Of a stretch of 52,398 bases of DNA, positions 27,533 to 37,480 are shown one piece after another. The stretch is from Aquimarina sp. RZ0. Its GTDB lineage: Bacteria; Bacteroidota; Bacteroidia; Flavobacteriales; Flavobacteriaceae. Location of the stretch: the NCBI RefSeq assembly GCF_008370685.1, contig NZ_VTZU01000047.1, positions 1-52,398 on the forward strand, read 5' to 3'. The notes under the pieces were generated by a model, which worked only from the letters and a program-made list of their open reading frames with translations, searched no databases and was not told where the DNA came from. Within the stretch, counting starts at the first letter, position 1. Every line of letters starts with the position of its first letter. Position numbers and translations under genes: made by a program.

Positions 27533-29884
27533 ATGAATTATGAAATAGATGATGATTCTGAGAACATATTCATAAAAGAATTATTAGAGCGATATTTTTC
27601 ACATTGGAAACTTTTTATAGCTGCCTTCGCAATTTGTTTTGTGATAGGTTTTTTCTATTTGCGGTATACTCCAAAATTATACCGTGTCACCTCTACTATT
27701 TTAATCAAATCTGATAAAAACGGAGTCAAATCTGAACTTTCTGCATTTGAAGATCTGAGTATTTTTAAAAATATAAATAAAGACGTAGAAAATGAAATAG
27801 AAATCATTCGATCAAGACCATTATTAGAGAATGTTGTAAAAAAACTACAGCTAAACATAGGATACTACAGTAAAACAAAATATTCTCATAGACTGGTAGA
27901 ATTTACAGAAAACACTCCATTCAAAGTACATTTTCCAGACAATGATTGTTATAACCGTAATATAAGTTTTATAATCAATGCTTTTTCGCAAGAAGAATTT
28001 GTGCTCAAGGATACTCAAGAGAATTTGATAACAAAAGGCACTTTTAATCAATGTGTTAATACGCCCTTTGGTGATATCTCTATTGAACCAAATTATAGTG
28101 TTTTGGCTCAATTTATTAATGACAATATTTACATCCACGTTTCTCCGATTGCAGATGTTGTAGAAAAATATAAAGCCACTATTAATGTAGGGCTCACGAA
28201 TCAAAATACAAGTGTGGTTACTTTAACGATGACCACCATTGCTCAGGAAAGAGCTACTAAAATATTAAATAGTTTAATTGACGAATACAATAAAGATGTT
28301 ATCAATGATAAAAATCTGATCTCCTCTAATACAGCTAATTTTATTAAAGATCGCTTAAATATTATCAATCAGGATCTTGATAATCTGGAAGGGAATCTGG
28401 AGTTTTTCAAAACAGAAAACAATCTCACAGATCTTACTTCTGAAGGGAATATTATGCTGGAAAAGGCTTCAGAAAATGAACGTATCATATTGCAGACCAG
28501 TATTCAGGTAGGGCTTTCTGATTTTTTAATCGAATATCTGCAAAATTCTAAAAATGAACTTTTGCCAGCCAATCTTGGTTTTACAGATCTTACAACAGTC
28601 GCATCTATAAACAAACACAATGAATTTGTACTAAAAAGAAGTAGATTAATTAAAAGTTCTGGCATAGAAAATCCACTACTTATTGACCTTAATGAACAAC
28701 TCTCTGCATTAAGATCAAGCATACAACAAAGTCTTATTAATCTAAAACAAACCTTAGAATTAAAAATCAGTCGCCTTAAAAACCGGGACACAAAGGTTAA
28801 TGCTCAAATTGCACAGATCCCTGAGAAAAAAAGAAAACTACGTGATATTAAACGGCAACAGGAAATTAAAGAAACATTATTCTTATATCTATTAGAAAAA
28901 AGGGAAGAAACAGCCATTTCACTGGCAGCAACAGTATCAAACGTAAAAATTATAGAAAAGGCATATGCTTCTAGAGGTCCTATTAAGCCAAAAAAAAATA
29001 TTGTTTTTTTAACCGGTCTTCTTGCATCCTTACTCATTCCTATCATTATTGTCTTTTTTAAAGATCTTCTGGATACCAAAATTAGAGATATCAAAGAGCT
29101 AAAAAAGAAGTTAAAACTTCCTATTATTGGTACTATCCCTAAATCTGAAAGTAAAGAACTCGTCACCCCAAAAGAAGATAGATCTATTCTGGCAGAAGCT
29201 TTTAGGCTGATGGAAACAAATCTCGATTTTCTCTTAGCATATTCTAAAGAAAAAGGAAAAACCATTCTTATTACATCTAGTATAAAAGGAGAAGGTAAAT
29301 CCTTTGCCGCTAGTAATCTTGGTGTTACTCTGGGTAGGTCAGGGAAAAAAGTAGCGTTATTAGAAATGGATTTACGCTCTTCACAATTAAAAGAGCGTAT
29401 GGAGATCAATACCAAAAAAGGGATCACTAATTTTATTAAAGATAAAGATGTTACCATAGAAGACATCTCTTCAAATATAAAAGGTTTTAAAAACCTTAAT
29501 ATCCTTATATCAGGTCCTAAACCACCAAACCCTGCAGAATTGCTGAAACATCCAAGAATTACTACGCTATTTGATCAATTAAAAAAAGAGTATGACTATA
29601 TTCTCATCGATACACCTCCAATCACTGTAGTTGCTGATACTCTTTTATTAAGTTCTTATGCAGACCTATGTATTTATGTAGTACGACAAAAATATTCTGA
29701 CAAAAGATTGTTAGATATCCCCAAAAACTTACTGCAAGAAAAAAGATTCACATCCCTCGCTATTCTATTCAATGATGTAGATTTCAACAAAGGATATGGC
29801 GGGTATGGATACGGATACGGATACGGTGAAAAACCAAAAATTAGGGTGGCTAAAAGAATTCTTAATCGACTATTTAATCGGTAA
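27533..29884 (+). CDS. Wzc-type polysaccharide co-polymerase / tyrosine autokinase
   Basis: This 783-residue protein has a Wzz domain with TM1 at about 27-46, a coiled-coil periplasmic region (270-460), a PxP-type region and TM2 (about 488-506). A cytoplasmic BY-kinase domain follows: Walker A GEGKS with Lys589, Walker A' LLEMDLR near 615, and Walker B YILIDTPP near 690. The C-terminus is a Tyr/Gly cluster from about 755 (GYGGYGYGYGYGEK) that would be autophosphorylated. Such proteins control chain length and export of capsule or exopolysaccharide with a Wza-type outer-membrane protein, which is not in this window. Confidence 0.93.
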   Translation: MNYEIDDDSENIFIKELLERYFSHWKLFIAAFAICFVIGFFYLRYTPKLYRVTSTILIKSDKNGVKSELSAFEDLSIFKNINKDVENEIEIIRSRPLLENVVKKLQLNIGYYSKTKYSHRLVEFTENTPFKVHFPDNDCYNRNISFIINAFSQEEFVLKDTQENLITKGTFNQCVNTPFGDISIEPNYSVLAQFINDNIYIHVSPIADVVEKYKATINVGLTNQNTSVVTLTMTTIAQERATKILNSLIDEYNKDVINDKNLISSNTANFIKDRLNIINQDLDNLEGNLEFFKTENNLTDLTSEGNIMLEKASENERIILQTSIQVGLSDFLIEYLQNSKNELLPANLGFTDLTTVASINKHNEFVLKRSRLIKSSGIENPLLIDLNEQLSALRSSIQQSLINLKQTLELKISRLKNRDTKVNAQIAQIPEKKRKLRDIKRQQEIKETLFLYLLEKREETAISLAATVSNVKIIEKAYASRGPIKPKKNIVFLTGLLASLLIPIIIVFFKDLLDTKIRDIKELKKKLKLPIIGTIPKSESKELVTPKEDRSILAEAFRLMETNLDFLLAYSKEKGKTILITSSIKGEGKSFAASNLGVTLGRSGKKVALLEMDLRSSQLKERMEINTKKGITNFIKDKDVTIEDISSNIKGFKNLNILISGPKPPNPAELLKHPRITTLFDQLKKEYDYILIDTPPITVVADTLLLSSYADLCIYVVRQKYSDKRLLDIPKNLLQEKRFTSLAILFNDVDFNKGYGGYGYGYGYGEKPKIRVAKRILNRLFNR
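29807..29824 (+). repeat. GGATAC hexamer repeat in the autokinase tyrosine tail
   Basis: Three perfect head-to-tail GGATAC units encode Gly-Tyr pairs, preceded by a GGGTAT unit. Gain or loss of a unit keeps frame and changes the number of C-terminal phosphorylatable tyrosines. Confidence 0.7.
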
Positions 29885-29980
29885 ATTGCTATCAAAGTAC
29901 TTATATATAGATTCCTATCATGGCCAAATTGATAGTCTTTATAGTGATTAGCTTTTACCTGTTTTGAAATACATGAACTT

Positions 29981-30143
29981 ATACGATTTACGGGTGAGAA
30001 TTTCGTAAAAATAATGGCAAGGATTTTTCGCTAGATTGATGAATCAAATTAAAGAATAGCCATAGCTATTGTTTCATTTTATGAAGAAAATATAGTAGAA
30101 AAAGAATGTCATTAGATGCGAAATTTTTATTCGTAAATCGTAT
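29981..30143 (+). repeat. Palindromic MITE/REP-like element, family 1, divergent copy
   Basis: This 163-bp element is bounded by ATACGATTTACG and its inverted complement CGTAAATCGTAT. The centre holds ATAGCCATAGCTAT, again near-palindromic. It shares ends and overall plan with the 162-bp copies at 30145, 31868 and 42495 but differs in the arms. It is followed after one base by another copy, forming a tandem pair. No coding frame is present. Confidence 0.75.
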
Positions 30144-30144
30144 T

Positions 30145-30306
30145 ATACGATTTGTGATTAAAAAATTCGTATAAATTCATTGAATTATTTTTTCTTTATG
30201 CAAGGCAAAAAAATCAAGCATAGCTATAGCTACGGTTTATTTTTTAAACGAAGTAGAAAGGAAAAAGAAACGATGAATATGCGAATTTTTTAGTTATAAA
30301 TCGTAT
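30145..30306 (-). repeat. Palindromic MITE/REP-like element, family 1
   Basis: This 162-bp copy is in inverse orientation to those at 31868 and 42495 and almost identical to them (one difference from 31868 seen by eye). The ends are ATACGATTT inverted repeats, and the centre is the perfect palindrome TAGCTATAGCTA. Reading outward on the minus strand the flank is GAGTA, as at the other copies. Confidence 0.85.
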
Positions 30307-30682
30307 TACTCATAGAAAATATTAAAAATTGTTAAAGAAACGAATTTTACTTTTTGAAGAAGTCTTATTTAGTTCTTCAATAATAATGCTAGAGCACTAA
30401 ATTTATTTGGATTAAGAATCATTTAAAAAAAGCACTTAGTTCCCTTTCTATGAAATTATTTTTGCTAAAAAAATGAGAATCATTGTTTTTATCGTATTCT
30501 AACATTATTCTGAAATATTCACAAAGAATATTACAGCTATTTAACATAAAAACACTATCTTATTATAGCAAAAAATAATGAAAGCCCTAAAATAAACCAA
30601 ACTAGCTGTACACATAGATTTTATACCATCGTAATTTTTTAAAAGCGCATAGATAAAGAGCATTAACCAAACTTTAAATAAT
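30307..30682. other. Intergenic stretch upstream of the YciE/YciF gene
   Basis: No gene is visible. A short hairpin TGAAGAA/TTCTTCA lies near 30355-30380, and the Fur-like palindrome is listed separately. No exact TAnnTTTG box was found close to the start codon. Confidence 0.4.
30472..30484. promoter_or_regulatory. Fur-box-like palindrome
   Basis: AATGAGAATCATT matches the 13-base centre of the classical Fur consensus (AATGATAATCATT) at 12 positions. It lies about 200 bases before the ferritin-like gene. The distance is long and such AT-rich strings occur by chance, so this is only a candidate. Confidence 0.25.
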
Positions 30683-31168
30683 ATGAAAAATTTTAAAAAT
30701 TTACTTGAGCATCAATTAAAAAATCTTTACAACACAGAAAATCAATGGATTGAAATATTACCAAGAATTATAGAAAATATTTCTGATGAGAGATTGAAAT
30801 TTATTTTCATACATCATTTAGAAGAGACTAAAAAACAAAAAAAACAGCTGGAGCAAGTTTGTAATGACTTAGATATAGAACCAACAGGTGAAAAATGCAC
30901 AGCTATGGAAGGTCTGCTAAAAGAAACTAAAGACTTTTTATCAGAGGTAGCTGATATCAATGTAATGAATGCTGGTCTTATAGCCGAGGCTCAAAAAGTA
31001 GCGCATTATAAAATTTCTGGCTATTGTATTACGATTAGATATGCAAAAGAATTAGGGTACTGCGAGGTTTCTAGAAAACTTCAAAAAATACTAAATGAAA
31101 AATATGATATTGATGATAAGTTAGAAGAAATAGCAGAAAATAGAATGAACAAAAAGGCAATGGCGTAA
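30683..31168 (+). CDS. YciE/YciF (DUF892) ferritin-like protein
   Basis: This 161-residue all-helical protein opens FKNLLEHQLKNLYNTENQ, the DUF892 signature. Conserved acidic and His residues for a di-iron site lie in ENQWIEILPRI, HHLEETKKQ, AEAQKVAHYKISGY and the last helix. YciF-type proteins are four-helix ferritin-like stress proteins. Length is typical. It is monocistronic and surrounded by repeats on both sides. Confidence 0.85.
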   Translation: MKNFKNLLEHQLKNLYNTENQWIEILPRIIENISDERLKFIFIHHLEETKKQKKQLEQVCNDLDIEPTGEKCTAMEGLLKETKDFLSEVADINVMNAGLIAEAQKVAHYKISGYCITIRYAKELGYCEVSRKLQKILNEKYDIDDKLEEIAENRMNKKAMA

Positions 31169-31228
31169 TCAAAATTTTATTCAATAGTAACCATCTTTTT
31201 TTGATTATCATAAAATCGTACTCCTTTC

Positions 31229-31382
31229 GAGTATGTTTAAAAAGAATACAAATTAAAAATCAATAGTTTGAGGTGCTGAGCACACTTCAAATCGTGAGCA
31301 TATCGAGATATTTGAAATATTTGAAGTAACTCACAATTCTTAAAATATTTGTTTTCAAGAAGTAAGTTTTTTAAACATACTC
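31229..31382 (+). repeat. Palindromic MITE-like element, family 2
   Basis: This 154-bp element has perfect 15-base terminal inverted repeats (GAGTATGTTTAAAAA). The interior contains CACTTCAAATCG and CATATCGAGATAT, shared with the copy at 38434. It has no credible coding capacity; reading frames over it are incidental. Confidence 0.75.
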
Positions 31383-31601
31383 TAAGATCCTTTTTATTAT
31401 CAAACCCAGGGGCTACCTGCAATTCATAATCACTGCTTTTAGTTTGTAATCTGGGAGATGATAAAAGAAAGCTATTGCAAATAAAAATCCCGTCTTAGTG
31501 CGGTGACATTTTTTATAGGCTCAAAATCGATTACCTCCATTAGCAAGTACATCCTACATCACATACCTACCATACTTTTGAATGTATATCATTTTTGCTT
31601 T

Positions 31602-31744
31602 AAAGTTACGCAAATAAAATACAGTTGTTTTTTCTTTAGGCAAAAAAGAAAAGTTCAGCATAGCCTACGGTTAATTTTTATTTTGAAGCATAAGGAGAAA
31701 AGAGCAAATTTTAGCTGGTAATTTTAAGGTAGAAATGGTATTAC
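31602..31744. repeat. Degenerate relative of palindromic element family 1
   Basis: It keeps the order of blocks of family 1 in the orientation of the copy at 30145: TTCTTTA, GGCAAAAAA, CAGCATAGC, CTACGGTT, ATTTTT, GAAG, AGGA-GAAAAG, TTTTAG and a terminal GGTATTAC. There are many substitutions and no intact ATACGATTT ends. It is an older copy. Confidence 0.5.
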
Positions 31745-31770
31745 TGGACTAAAACATTTTTTTTACAGTA

Positions 31771-31866
31771 AACTACCTCGGGGCAAGCCCACGAGGCATT
31801 TATTAGAAAAAAATCATTTTCGATTTAGAAGCAAGCCTTGGAGCATTTAAATCTCAATTATCGAGT
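31771..31866. repeat. GC-rich double-hairpin intergenic repeat, copy 1
   Basis: The first hairpin is CCTCGGGGC-AA-GCCCACGAGG. A second, more decayed one (GATTTAGAAGCAAGCC...AAATC) follows. It is about 96 bp and matches 32582-32677 with scattered changes. Its end directly abuts the family 1 element at 31868. Confidence 0.75.
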
Positions 31867-31867
31867 A

Positions 31868-32029
31868 ATACGATTTATAACTAAAAATTTCGCATATTCA
31901 TCGTTTCTTTTTCCTTTCTACTTCGTTTAAAAAATAAACCGTAGCTATAGCTATGCTTGATTTTTTTGCCTTGCATAAAGAAAAAATAATTCAATGAATT
32001 TATACGAATTTTTTAATCACAAATCGTAT
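31868..32029 (+). repeat. Palindromic MITE/REP-like element, family 1
   Basis: This 162-bp copy has ATACGATTT/AAATCGTAT ends and a central TAGCTATAGCTA. It differs at only two positions, by eye, from the copy more than 10 kb away at 42495. It sits exactly at the end of the double-hairpin repeat (CGAG then TAATACGATTT). Confidence 0.85.
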
Positions 32030-32581
32030 AAATTCAATCCACAAGTGATATCACATGAGTTTATAAAAAGCAAAACAAGAATCTGGCAAGACGACTCAGA
32101 TTTGATTGTTATCGAGATCTATTTTATTCATAATATATTATAAAATATAGAGCATATCCATCAAAATTAAGATACAACCAAAATAATAACACAGGAAAAA
32201 AAACGTTTAAAACAATATTAATCAACAACTTGTACTAAATTACTCATATTTTGTACTTATGTATTTCTCATATTCAATAGTATTGTAGCATATAATAAAT
32301 GTTTAAGATTTTATTCATTAAAGTACTAAACATACATTTATTAGAGAAATCAATGTTCAACATAAAACAACAGTAGTATAAGAAGAAGAATTGCAAACAG
32401 CTTACAAAACATCAATTACTAATCGTGATACCATATTTTACGCTTAAGAAAAATATTCTTCCCTCCTAAACAACATTCTTAAGTTCTAATTTTTATTCAG
32501 ATCGTGATTCTTTCTATTAGAAAATTTGAAAGATACAGGAATAATGTAATAATCCATTTTCTATTGTATTGTCTGTTAACA
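32030..32581. other. Intergenic stretch without a gene
   Basis: It is AT-rich with many stops in all frames, and I recognise no gene or repeat in it. It probably holds part of the upstream regulatory region of the G8 protein gene; no exact TAnnTTTG box was found. Confidence 0.4.
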
Positions 32582-32677
32582 AACTACCTCGGGACAAGCC
32601 CACGAGGCATTTGTTAAAAAAAACATTTTGATTTCGAGGCAAGCCTCGAAGCATTTAAATCTCGATTATCGAGTAAA
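32582..32677. repeat. GC-rich double-hairpin intergenic repeat, copy 2
   Basis: It shares CCTCGGGACAAGCCCACGAGG with copy 1 and carries an intact second hairpin CGAGGC-AA-GCCTCG and a final CTCGATTATCGAG palindrome. It ends 71 bases before the start codon of the G8 protein gene, so it is transcribed with or just upstream of that gene. Confidence 0.75.
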
Positions 32678-32748
32678 ACCAGACAAATCAACATTGTTCT
32701 GCACATAACACATATGATTTACAATCACTTTTAACACAAACTCAACAA

Positions 32749-35700
32749 ATGATAAAAAAAACAATAACCCTGATTAAACTCCTACAGCATAAAATAATAC
32801 AAAAAAGCATAATCACCATGGCTATGCTCGTGATCCTGATGTTTTGTATTAGTAAAATTTTTGCTACTAGTGCAGTTCCACCGACTAAGGTTACCTCTTC
32901 TTATGATTGTGTACCTCCAACTAACTTGGCTACAATTAGGCCAATTAATTCTGGTTTATGGACAGATGCGTCTACCTGGCCCAATGGTATAAAACCCACA
33001 GCAAATGATGATGTAGTGGTTCCTCCAGGAATTGACTTGAGAATGCTAGGAATCTGTAGGGCTAATAACATCACCGTGCAAGGAAAATTAAGTGCAATAA
33101 ATTACCAATCCGAAGGTGCCTGGATTGATTTAGAAGCCCGAAGTATTATGGTAGCCAATGGAGGTTACATGGAAATCGGAACCGAAGACCAGCCTTACTA
33201 TGCCAATAAGGGCCCTGGAGGTGTTAGATGTCAAATCACACTTACGGGAAATAAAATAAATAACGCCCCAGCATCCTATAAGGCCATTATGGTGATGGGT
33301 GGAGGCCGTTTAGAATTGCACGGAAAGAAAAGAATGAGCTGGACTAATCTTGTGGCCACAGCAAATGCAGGAGCTACACAAATCACTTTAAAAGAGGAGG
33401 TAGATTGGGAAGTAGGAGATAAGATCGCATTGACCGCTACAGGCTTGGCAAGCGGTCAATCTAAAGCCTGGAACAATGTAGACGAGGCCGAAATTACTGC
33501 AATTAGTGGTAATAGAAGAACCCTGACATTAGCATCTGCTCTTAAATTTAAGCATATCGGTGGATCTAAGAGGTATACCAGAGACAGAGATGGAAAAACC
33601 TGGAATGTAGATATCCAGGGGGAAGTTGGTTTGTTATCGCACTATATCAAGATTCAGGGTAAAATGGATGGAAACAATGAACAAACTGGATTTGGAGGTC
33701 ATATCATGCTTATGAAAAATTCTACCGCTCATGCAGAACATGTAGAACTCTACAAAATGGGACAGAAAGGGGTTTTAGGAAGATATCCATTCCATTGGCA
33801 TTTAAATGAAGATAAAGCACAAGGCAGTTATTTAAGAAACAGTAGTGTACATAAATCTTTTAATCGTGCAGTAACAATTCATGGTACAGATTATGTCACT
33901 GTAGACGGTGTATTTGCCTATGATCATATAGGTCATGGTATTTTTCTAGAAGATGGAGGAGAACGTTTTAATACCATCAAAAATAATGTGGTGTTTGTAA
34001 CCAGGAGACCAAAACCTGGAGAGCAACTAACACCTTCTGATAATCAATTTAATGAAGCCCAAAATAGAACACCCGCATCTTATTGGATCACCAACCCAAA
34101 TAACTATTTTGAGAACAATGTAGCCGCAGGTACCGAAGGAACAGGGTTTTGGTTTGCTTTTCCAACAAAACCTATGTTTACTTCTCGTAATTTACCTTAT
34201 TTTCAAGGTGTAAATCCAACTACACAACCCTTAGGACGATTTGATGGTTTTGTAGCACATACCTGTATGACTGGTTGGGATGTTTTTGACCAACTGAATC
34301 CTGATCATTCCATAAAAAAGAATTTTGGATGGAATGTTAATACTAGACAATTGATCAAGGATGGTTTATTTTATGGAAATGATCAAGCTATATATAGTGG
34401 ATTAGGTGTAGGAGGAATAAACAAAAATACGGTTTTCTATAATTGTGCTTTTAGTGATAATAAAACCGTTTCTATGCTTGCAGGTGATCTCACCATAGAA
34501 AATAGCCTTTTTAACGTAGATACAGATTTGGGTGTTTTTAACGGTATTCGAGAATTCTTTAGATTTTACGATGGTCCTGGTAGACATTTCGATTGCCATT
34601 TTGAAGGATGGAATCGATCAAATTCCCAAATGATAAAGCAAATTACTGGTGGAGGAGCTACTGAGAATTTTAATCCTTCCTTTAAAGGGACGACCAAAGG
34701 ATTTTCAGAACCTTTTCCATTTAGATTTTTTCCTTTACCGAATACAGATCATACACGTGCCAGAAAGATTGGTCAATTTTTCAAAGATTATGATGGAGGA
34801 TTAACAGGAAAGGCTAATACAACATTGATTAGAGATGTAGCATTTCTTAGAGATGGGCATGAGTATAGACATCCTTCCTGGAGAAATGCAGCTCGATCTG
34901 ATTATTACTTTGCATCCCTATGGATGGCTAGAATAAATTCAAGTGGGACTCGGATATCAGTAGTTCGGTCCAAGCCAGGTACAGATGATGCTTGTTTTTA
35001 TGAGTCTGGAAATAAAACTTCAGGGGCCTATAAATTTCCTATGATTGTCAATGAGGATTTTCAGTATACCTTTTATTTTAATAGTACTCCTGCAAATAAA
35101 AGTATATTGCTTATATGGAATAGAGGAGACGCTGGAGATTTAGGATTCACATGCTTTAAAGGTTTAGGGAAACTAGGAAATTTTAGAGTGAATGGATCAC
35201 CACGGTTGAATTCTATTGCAGCCGTAAAAAATGCTACCAATAATGGGTATTTTATCGCCAGTAATGGGGATGTGTATATTAAGTTTAGAGCTGCTGGAGG
35301 CGATACCAGAGTAAATGTTACCCTAAATTGGGATAATAACGGAAGTTTTCAGCCACCTACTCTTCCTTGTAAGACAAATGATCTCGATGGAGTTACTGCC
35401 CTTGATAGCGATGGTGATGGAACGCCGGATATCACCGAAGTAGATACTTGTGGGAACCCAAATAATGCCTCCGATTTAAATTTTGAGTTTAGTAATACAA
35501 ATGAGAGCTTTCAGAAAGTTAATATCGCCGCAGATAATACCAATAGTGATGTTTATTGGTTAGTAAGAGCTGATAACTCTAGTGATCCATATGTAATAAG
35601 AAGTGGTTTAAAGTTTAATGGTAGTCAAGTCCCGCAATTAAAGATTAGAGCAAAGTCCGAAGCCACTGGTTCTTTCCAGCTCTTTTGGACAACCACGGAT

Positions 35701-37350
35701 CAAACAGGTTTTGCTGTGGCTCGATCTGTATCCGTCACTCCTCAAACTACGAATGTCTTTGAAGAACTTGTTTTTGATATGAGTAATCTCAATACCTGGA
35801 TGGGAAAAACAATTACCAAAATTCGATTAGATTTTCCTCCGGATACATCAGCACCTAGACATACATTTATTGATTATATCCATGGTCCGGAGGCATCAGA
35901 TGCTCCTTGTGATAATACCACAGACATTGTGTTCACAAGCCCTACTAATAAACAGTTAAAAGAAGGAGACGATTTGGGCGTAGTTGTTTCTGTTACTAGC
36001 GGGAGTGTGTCTAATATTAAACTATATTTGAATAATGTATTAGTAAGACAAGAAGGAGCTGCGCCGTATGAATGGGGTACTGCAAATACAACTCAAGAAG
36101 ATCTTGCTTTATCAAACCTGGCAATAGGAACGTATGAGTTAAAAGCTATAGCAACCACACCTAGTGGCGAAACAACTACCGAAACCATAACAATTATAGT
36201 GACTAGCATAAATGGAGGAGAAAATGCAATACCAATACCAGGAAATTTTGAAGCCGAAGCCTTTGCCAATACATCAGGTAGTGTTCGCACAGAAAACACT
36301 CCTGATGGTGGACAAAACCTTGGTTACATACTAAATAACAACTACACTGATTATCAGATTAATGTATCAGCTCCAGGAACCTATGATTTTATGGCATTTG
36401 CCTCGAGTAATACCAATGGAGGTAAGATAGAGATTTATACAAATAATTCGTTAAAAGGATCCATACAAATCCCGGGTAATGGCAATTGGCACTCCTATCA
36501 GTCTTATGTAACTTCGGTGACACTAGCTGCAGGTGTTCAGACAATACGATTAGTATATAGAGGCCCAGGTGGTTATCTGTTTAACCTCGATAGAGTACAA
36601 ATAATAAAACCCGTAGTTGTAGAAAGAACGACAACACTTTCTGCTATACACGATGCTTATCTGGACAATGGCACACGATTTAATAACACTATGGTACGAT
36701 TAGAAAGTGGAAGACGTACTGGATATTTAATGTTTGATACTTCTGGTATTAATGGAGAGATCATCGATGCTACCTTAGAATTTCAGGTGTTTGGAGATGC
36801 CGGCAATGGTGAATTACTCGTTCACGAAGGAACTAATAACCTTTGGACCGAAACCAATCTCACTAGCCAAAACAAACCTGCTGTCAAACTACAAGCTATC
36901 GGCTCTAGAACAACTCCATACACGATAGGTTCCACAATACAAATCCCTTTAGATCTTTCTAAAGCTTCTTCAGATAAACTAAGTCTTATCCTGAAAATGA
37001 ACAGAGGAAACGATTTTGCTTTTGGTTCTAAAGAAAACACAGTAACAGGAGCTCCAAAGCTGATTGTCAACTATCTGGAAAACAAAAACCCTGACATAGT
37101 ACAGGAGAACCCTATACTCTACCCCAATCCAGTAAAAGATGTCTTACGTATCTCTGCTGCTAATTTCCAAAAAATCATCAAAGTATATGACTTACTGGGT
37201 ACCGTAAAAATCAGCAAATCTTTGGATGATCACGAAAATGAAATTGATTTTAGTCAAGTATCAAATGGAGTATATATGGTACGAATTATCAATCAGGAGA
37301 ATCACCCACAAGAAGATCAAAGAATGTATAAAATTGTAAAAACTAAGTAA
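32749..37350 (+). CDS. Secreted G8-domain / beta-helix protein with CBM6, DNRLRE and T9SS sorting domain
   Basis: This 1533-residue multidomain secreted protein has a signal peptide to about residue 42. A G8 domain (about 62-190; SGLWTDASTWPNG, GKLSAIN) is followed by a right-handed beta-helix (about 200-640; HWHLNEDKAQGSYLRNSSVH, IGHGIFLEDGG) like CEMIP/TMEM2. A calcium-loop motif DSDGDGTPDITE lies near 887. An Ig-like segment (about 1063-1150), a CBM6 (about 1160-1285) and a DNRLRE domain (about 1290-1445) follow, and the end is a type A T9SS sorting domain (from about 1455; LYPNPVKDVLRIS). It is probably a cell-surface or secreted polysaccharide-binding or -degrading protein. CEMIP relatives act on hyaluronan, but activity here is unproven. 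Confidence 0.92.
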   Translation: MIKKTITLIKLLQHKIIQKSIITMAMLVILMFCISKIFATSAVPPTKVTSSYDCVPPTNLATIRPINSGLWTDASTWPNGIKPTANDDVVVPPGIDLRMLGICRANNITVQGKLSAINYQSEGAWIDLEARSIMVANGGYMEIGTEDQPYYANKGPGGVRCQITLTGNKINNAPASYKAIMVMGGGRLELHGKKRMSWTNLVATANAGATQITLKEEVDWEVGDKIALTATGLASGQSKAWNNVDEAEITAISGNRRTLTLASALKFKHIGGSKRYTRDRDGKTWNVDIQGEVGLLSHYIKIQGKMDGNNEQTGFGGHIMLMKNSTAHAEHVELYKMGQKGVLGRYPFHWHLNEDKAQGSYLRNSSVHKSFNRAVTIHGTDYVTVDGVFAYDHIGHGIFLEDGGERFNTIKNNVVFVTRRPKPGEQLTPSDNQFNEAQNRTPASYWITNPNNYFENNVAAGTEGTGFWFAFPTKPMFTSRNLPYFQGVNPTTQPLGRFDGFVAHTCMTGWDVFDQLNPDHSIKKNFGWNVNTRQLIKDGLFYGNDQAIYSGLGVGGINKNTVFYNCAFSDNKTVSMLAGDLTIENSLFNVDTDLGVFNGIREFFRFYDGPGRHFDCHFEGWNRSNSQMIKQITGGGATENFNPSFKGTTKGFSEPFPFRFFPLPNTDHTRARKIGQFFKDYDGGLTGKANTTLIRDVAFLRDGHEYRHPSWRNAARSDYYFASLWMARINSSGTRISVVRSKPGTDDACFYESGNKTSGAYKFPMIVNEDFQYTFYFNSTPANKSILLIWNRGDAGDLGFTCFKGLGKLGNFRVNGSPRLNSIAAVKNATNNGYFIASNGDVYIKFRAAGGDTRVNVTLNWDNNGSFQPPTLPCKTNDLDGVTALDSDGDGTPDITEVDTCGNPNNASDLNFEFSNTNESFQKVNIAADNTNSDVYWLVRADNSSDPYVIRSGLKFNGSQVPQLKIRAKSEATGSFQLFWTTTDQTGFAVARSVSVTPQTTNVFEELVFDMSNLNTWMGKTITKIRLDFPPDTSAPRHTFIDYIHGPEASDAPCDNTTDIVFTSPTNKQLKEGDDLGVVVSVTSGSVSNIKLYLNNVLVRQEGAAPYEWGTANTTQEDLALSNLAIGTYELKAIATTPSGETTTETITIIVTSINGGENAIPIPGNFEAEAFANTSGSVRTENTPDGGQNLGYILNNNYTDYQINVSAPGTYDFMAFASSNTNGGKIEIYTNNSLKGSIQIPGNGNWHSYQSYVTSVTLAAGVQTIRLVYRGPGGYLFNLDRVQIIKPVVVERTTTLSAIHDAYLDNGTRFNNTMVRLESGRRTGYLMFDTSGINGEIIDATLEFQVFGDAGNGELLVHEGTNNLWTETNLTSQNKPAVKLQAIGSRTTPYTIGSTIQIPLDLSKASSDKLSLILKMNRGNDFAFGSKENTVTGAPKLIVNYLENKNPDIVQENPILYPNPVKDVLRISAANFQKIIKVYDLLGTVKISKSLDDHENEIDFSQVSNGVYMVRIINQENHPQEDQRMYKIVKTK

Positions 37351-37359
37351 TCTTTCGAC

Positions 37360-37400
37360 TAACCTCAAGGTTTTCTTTATCTTGAGGTTATCCTTTTTCT
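37360..37400 (+). terminator. Intrinsic terminator of the G8 protein gene
   Basis: TAACCTCAAG at 37360-37369 pairs perfectly with 37381-37390 around an 11-base loop, followed by TCCTTTTTCT. It begins 10 bases after the stop codon. Confidence 0.85.
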
Positions 37401-37480
37401 GGTTTTAATATACTCAGATAAAAAAGAACAAATTTTAATGAGTTCATTAAATCAGAAGTCATATTATTTATAAAGTAATA

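Noticed and set aside
31237..31422. Minus-strand frame of 61 codons
   Set aside because: It is created by the family 2 palindromic element and has no start context or similarity.
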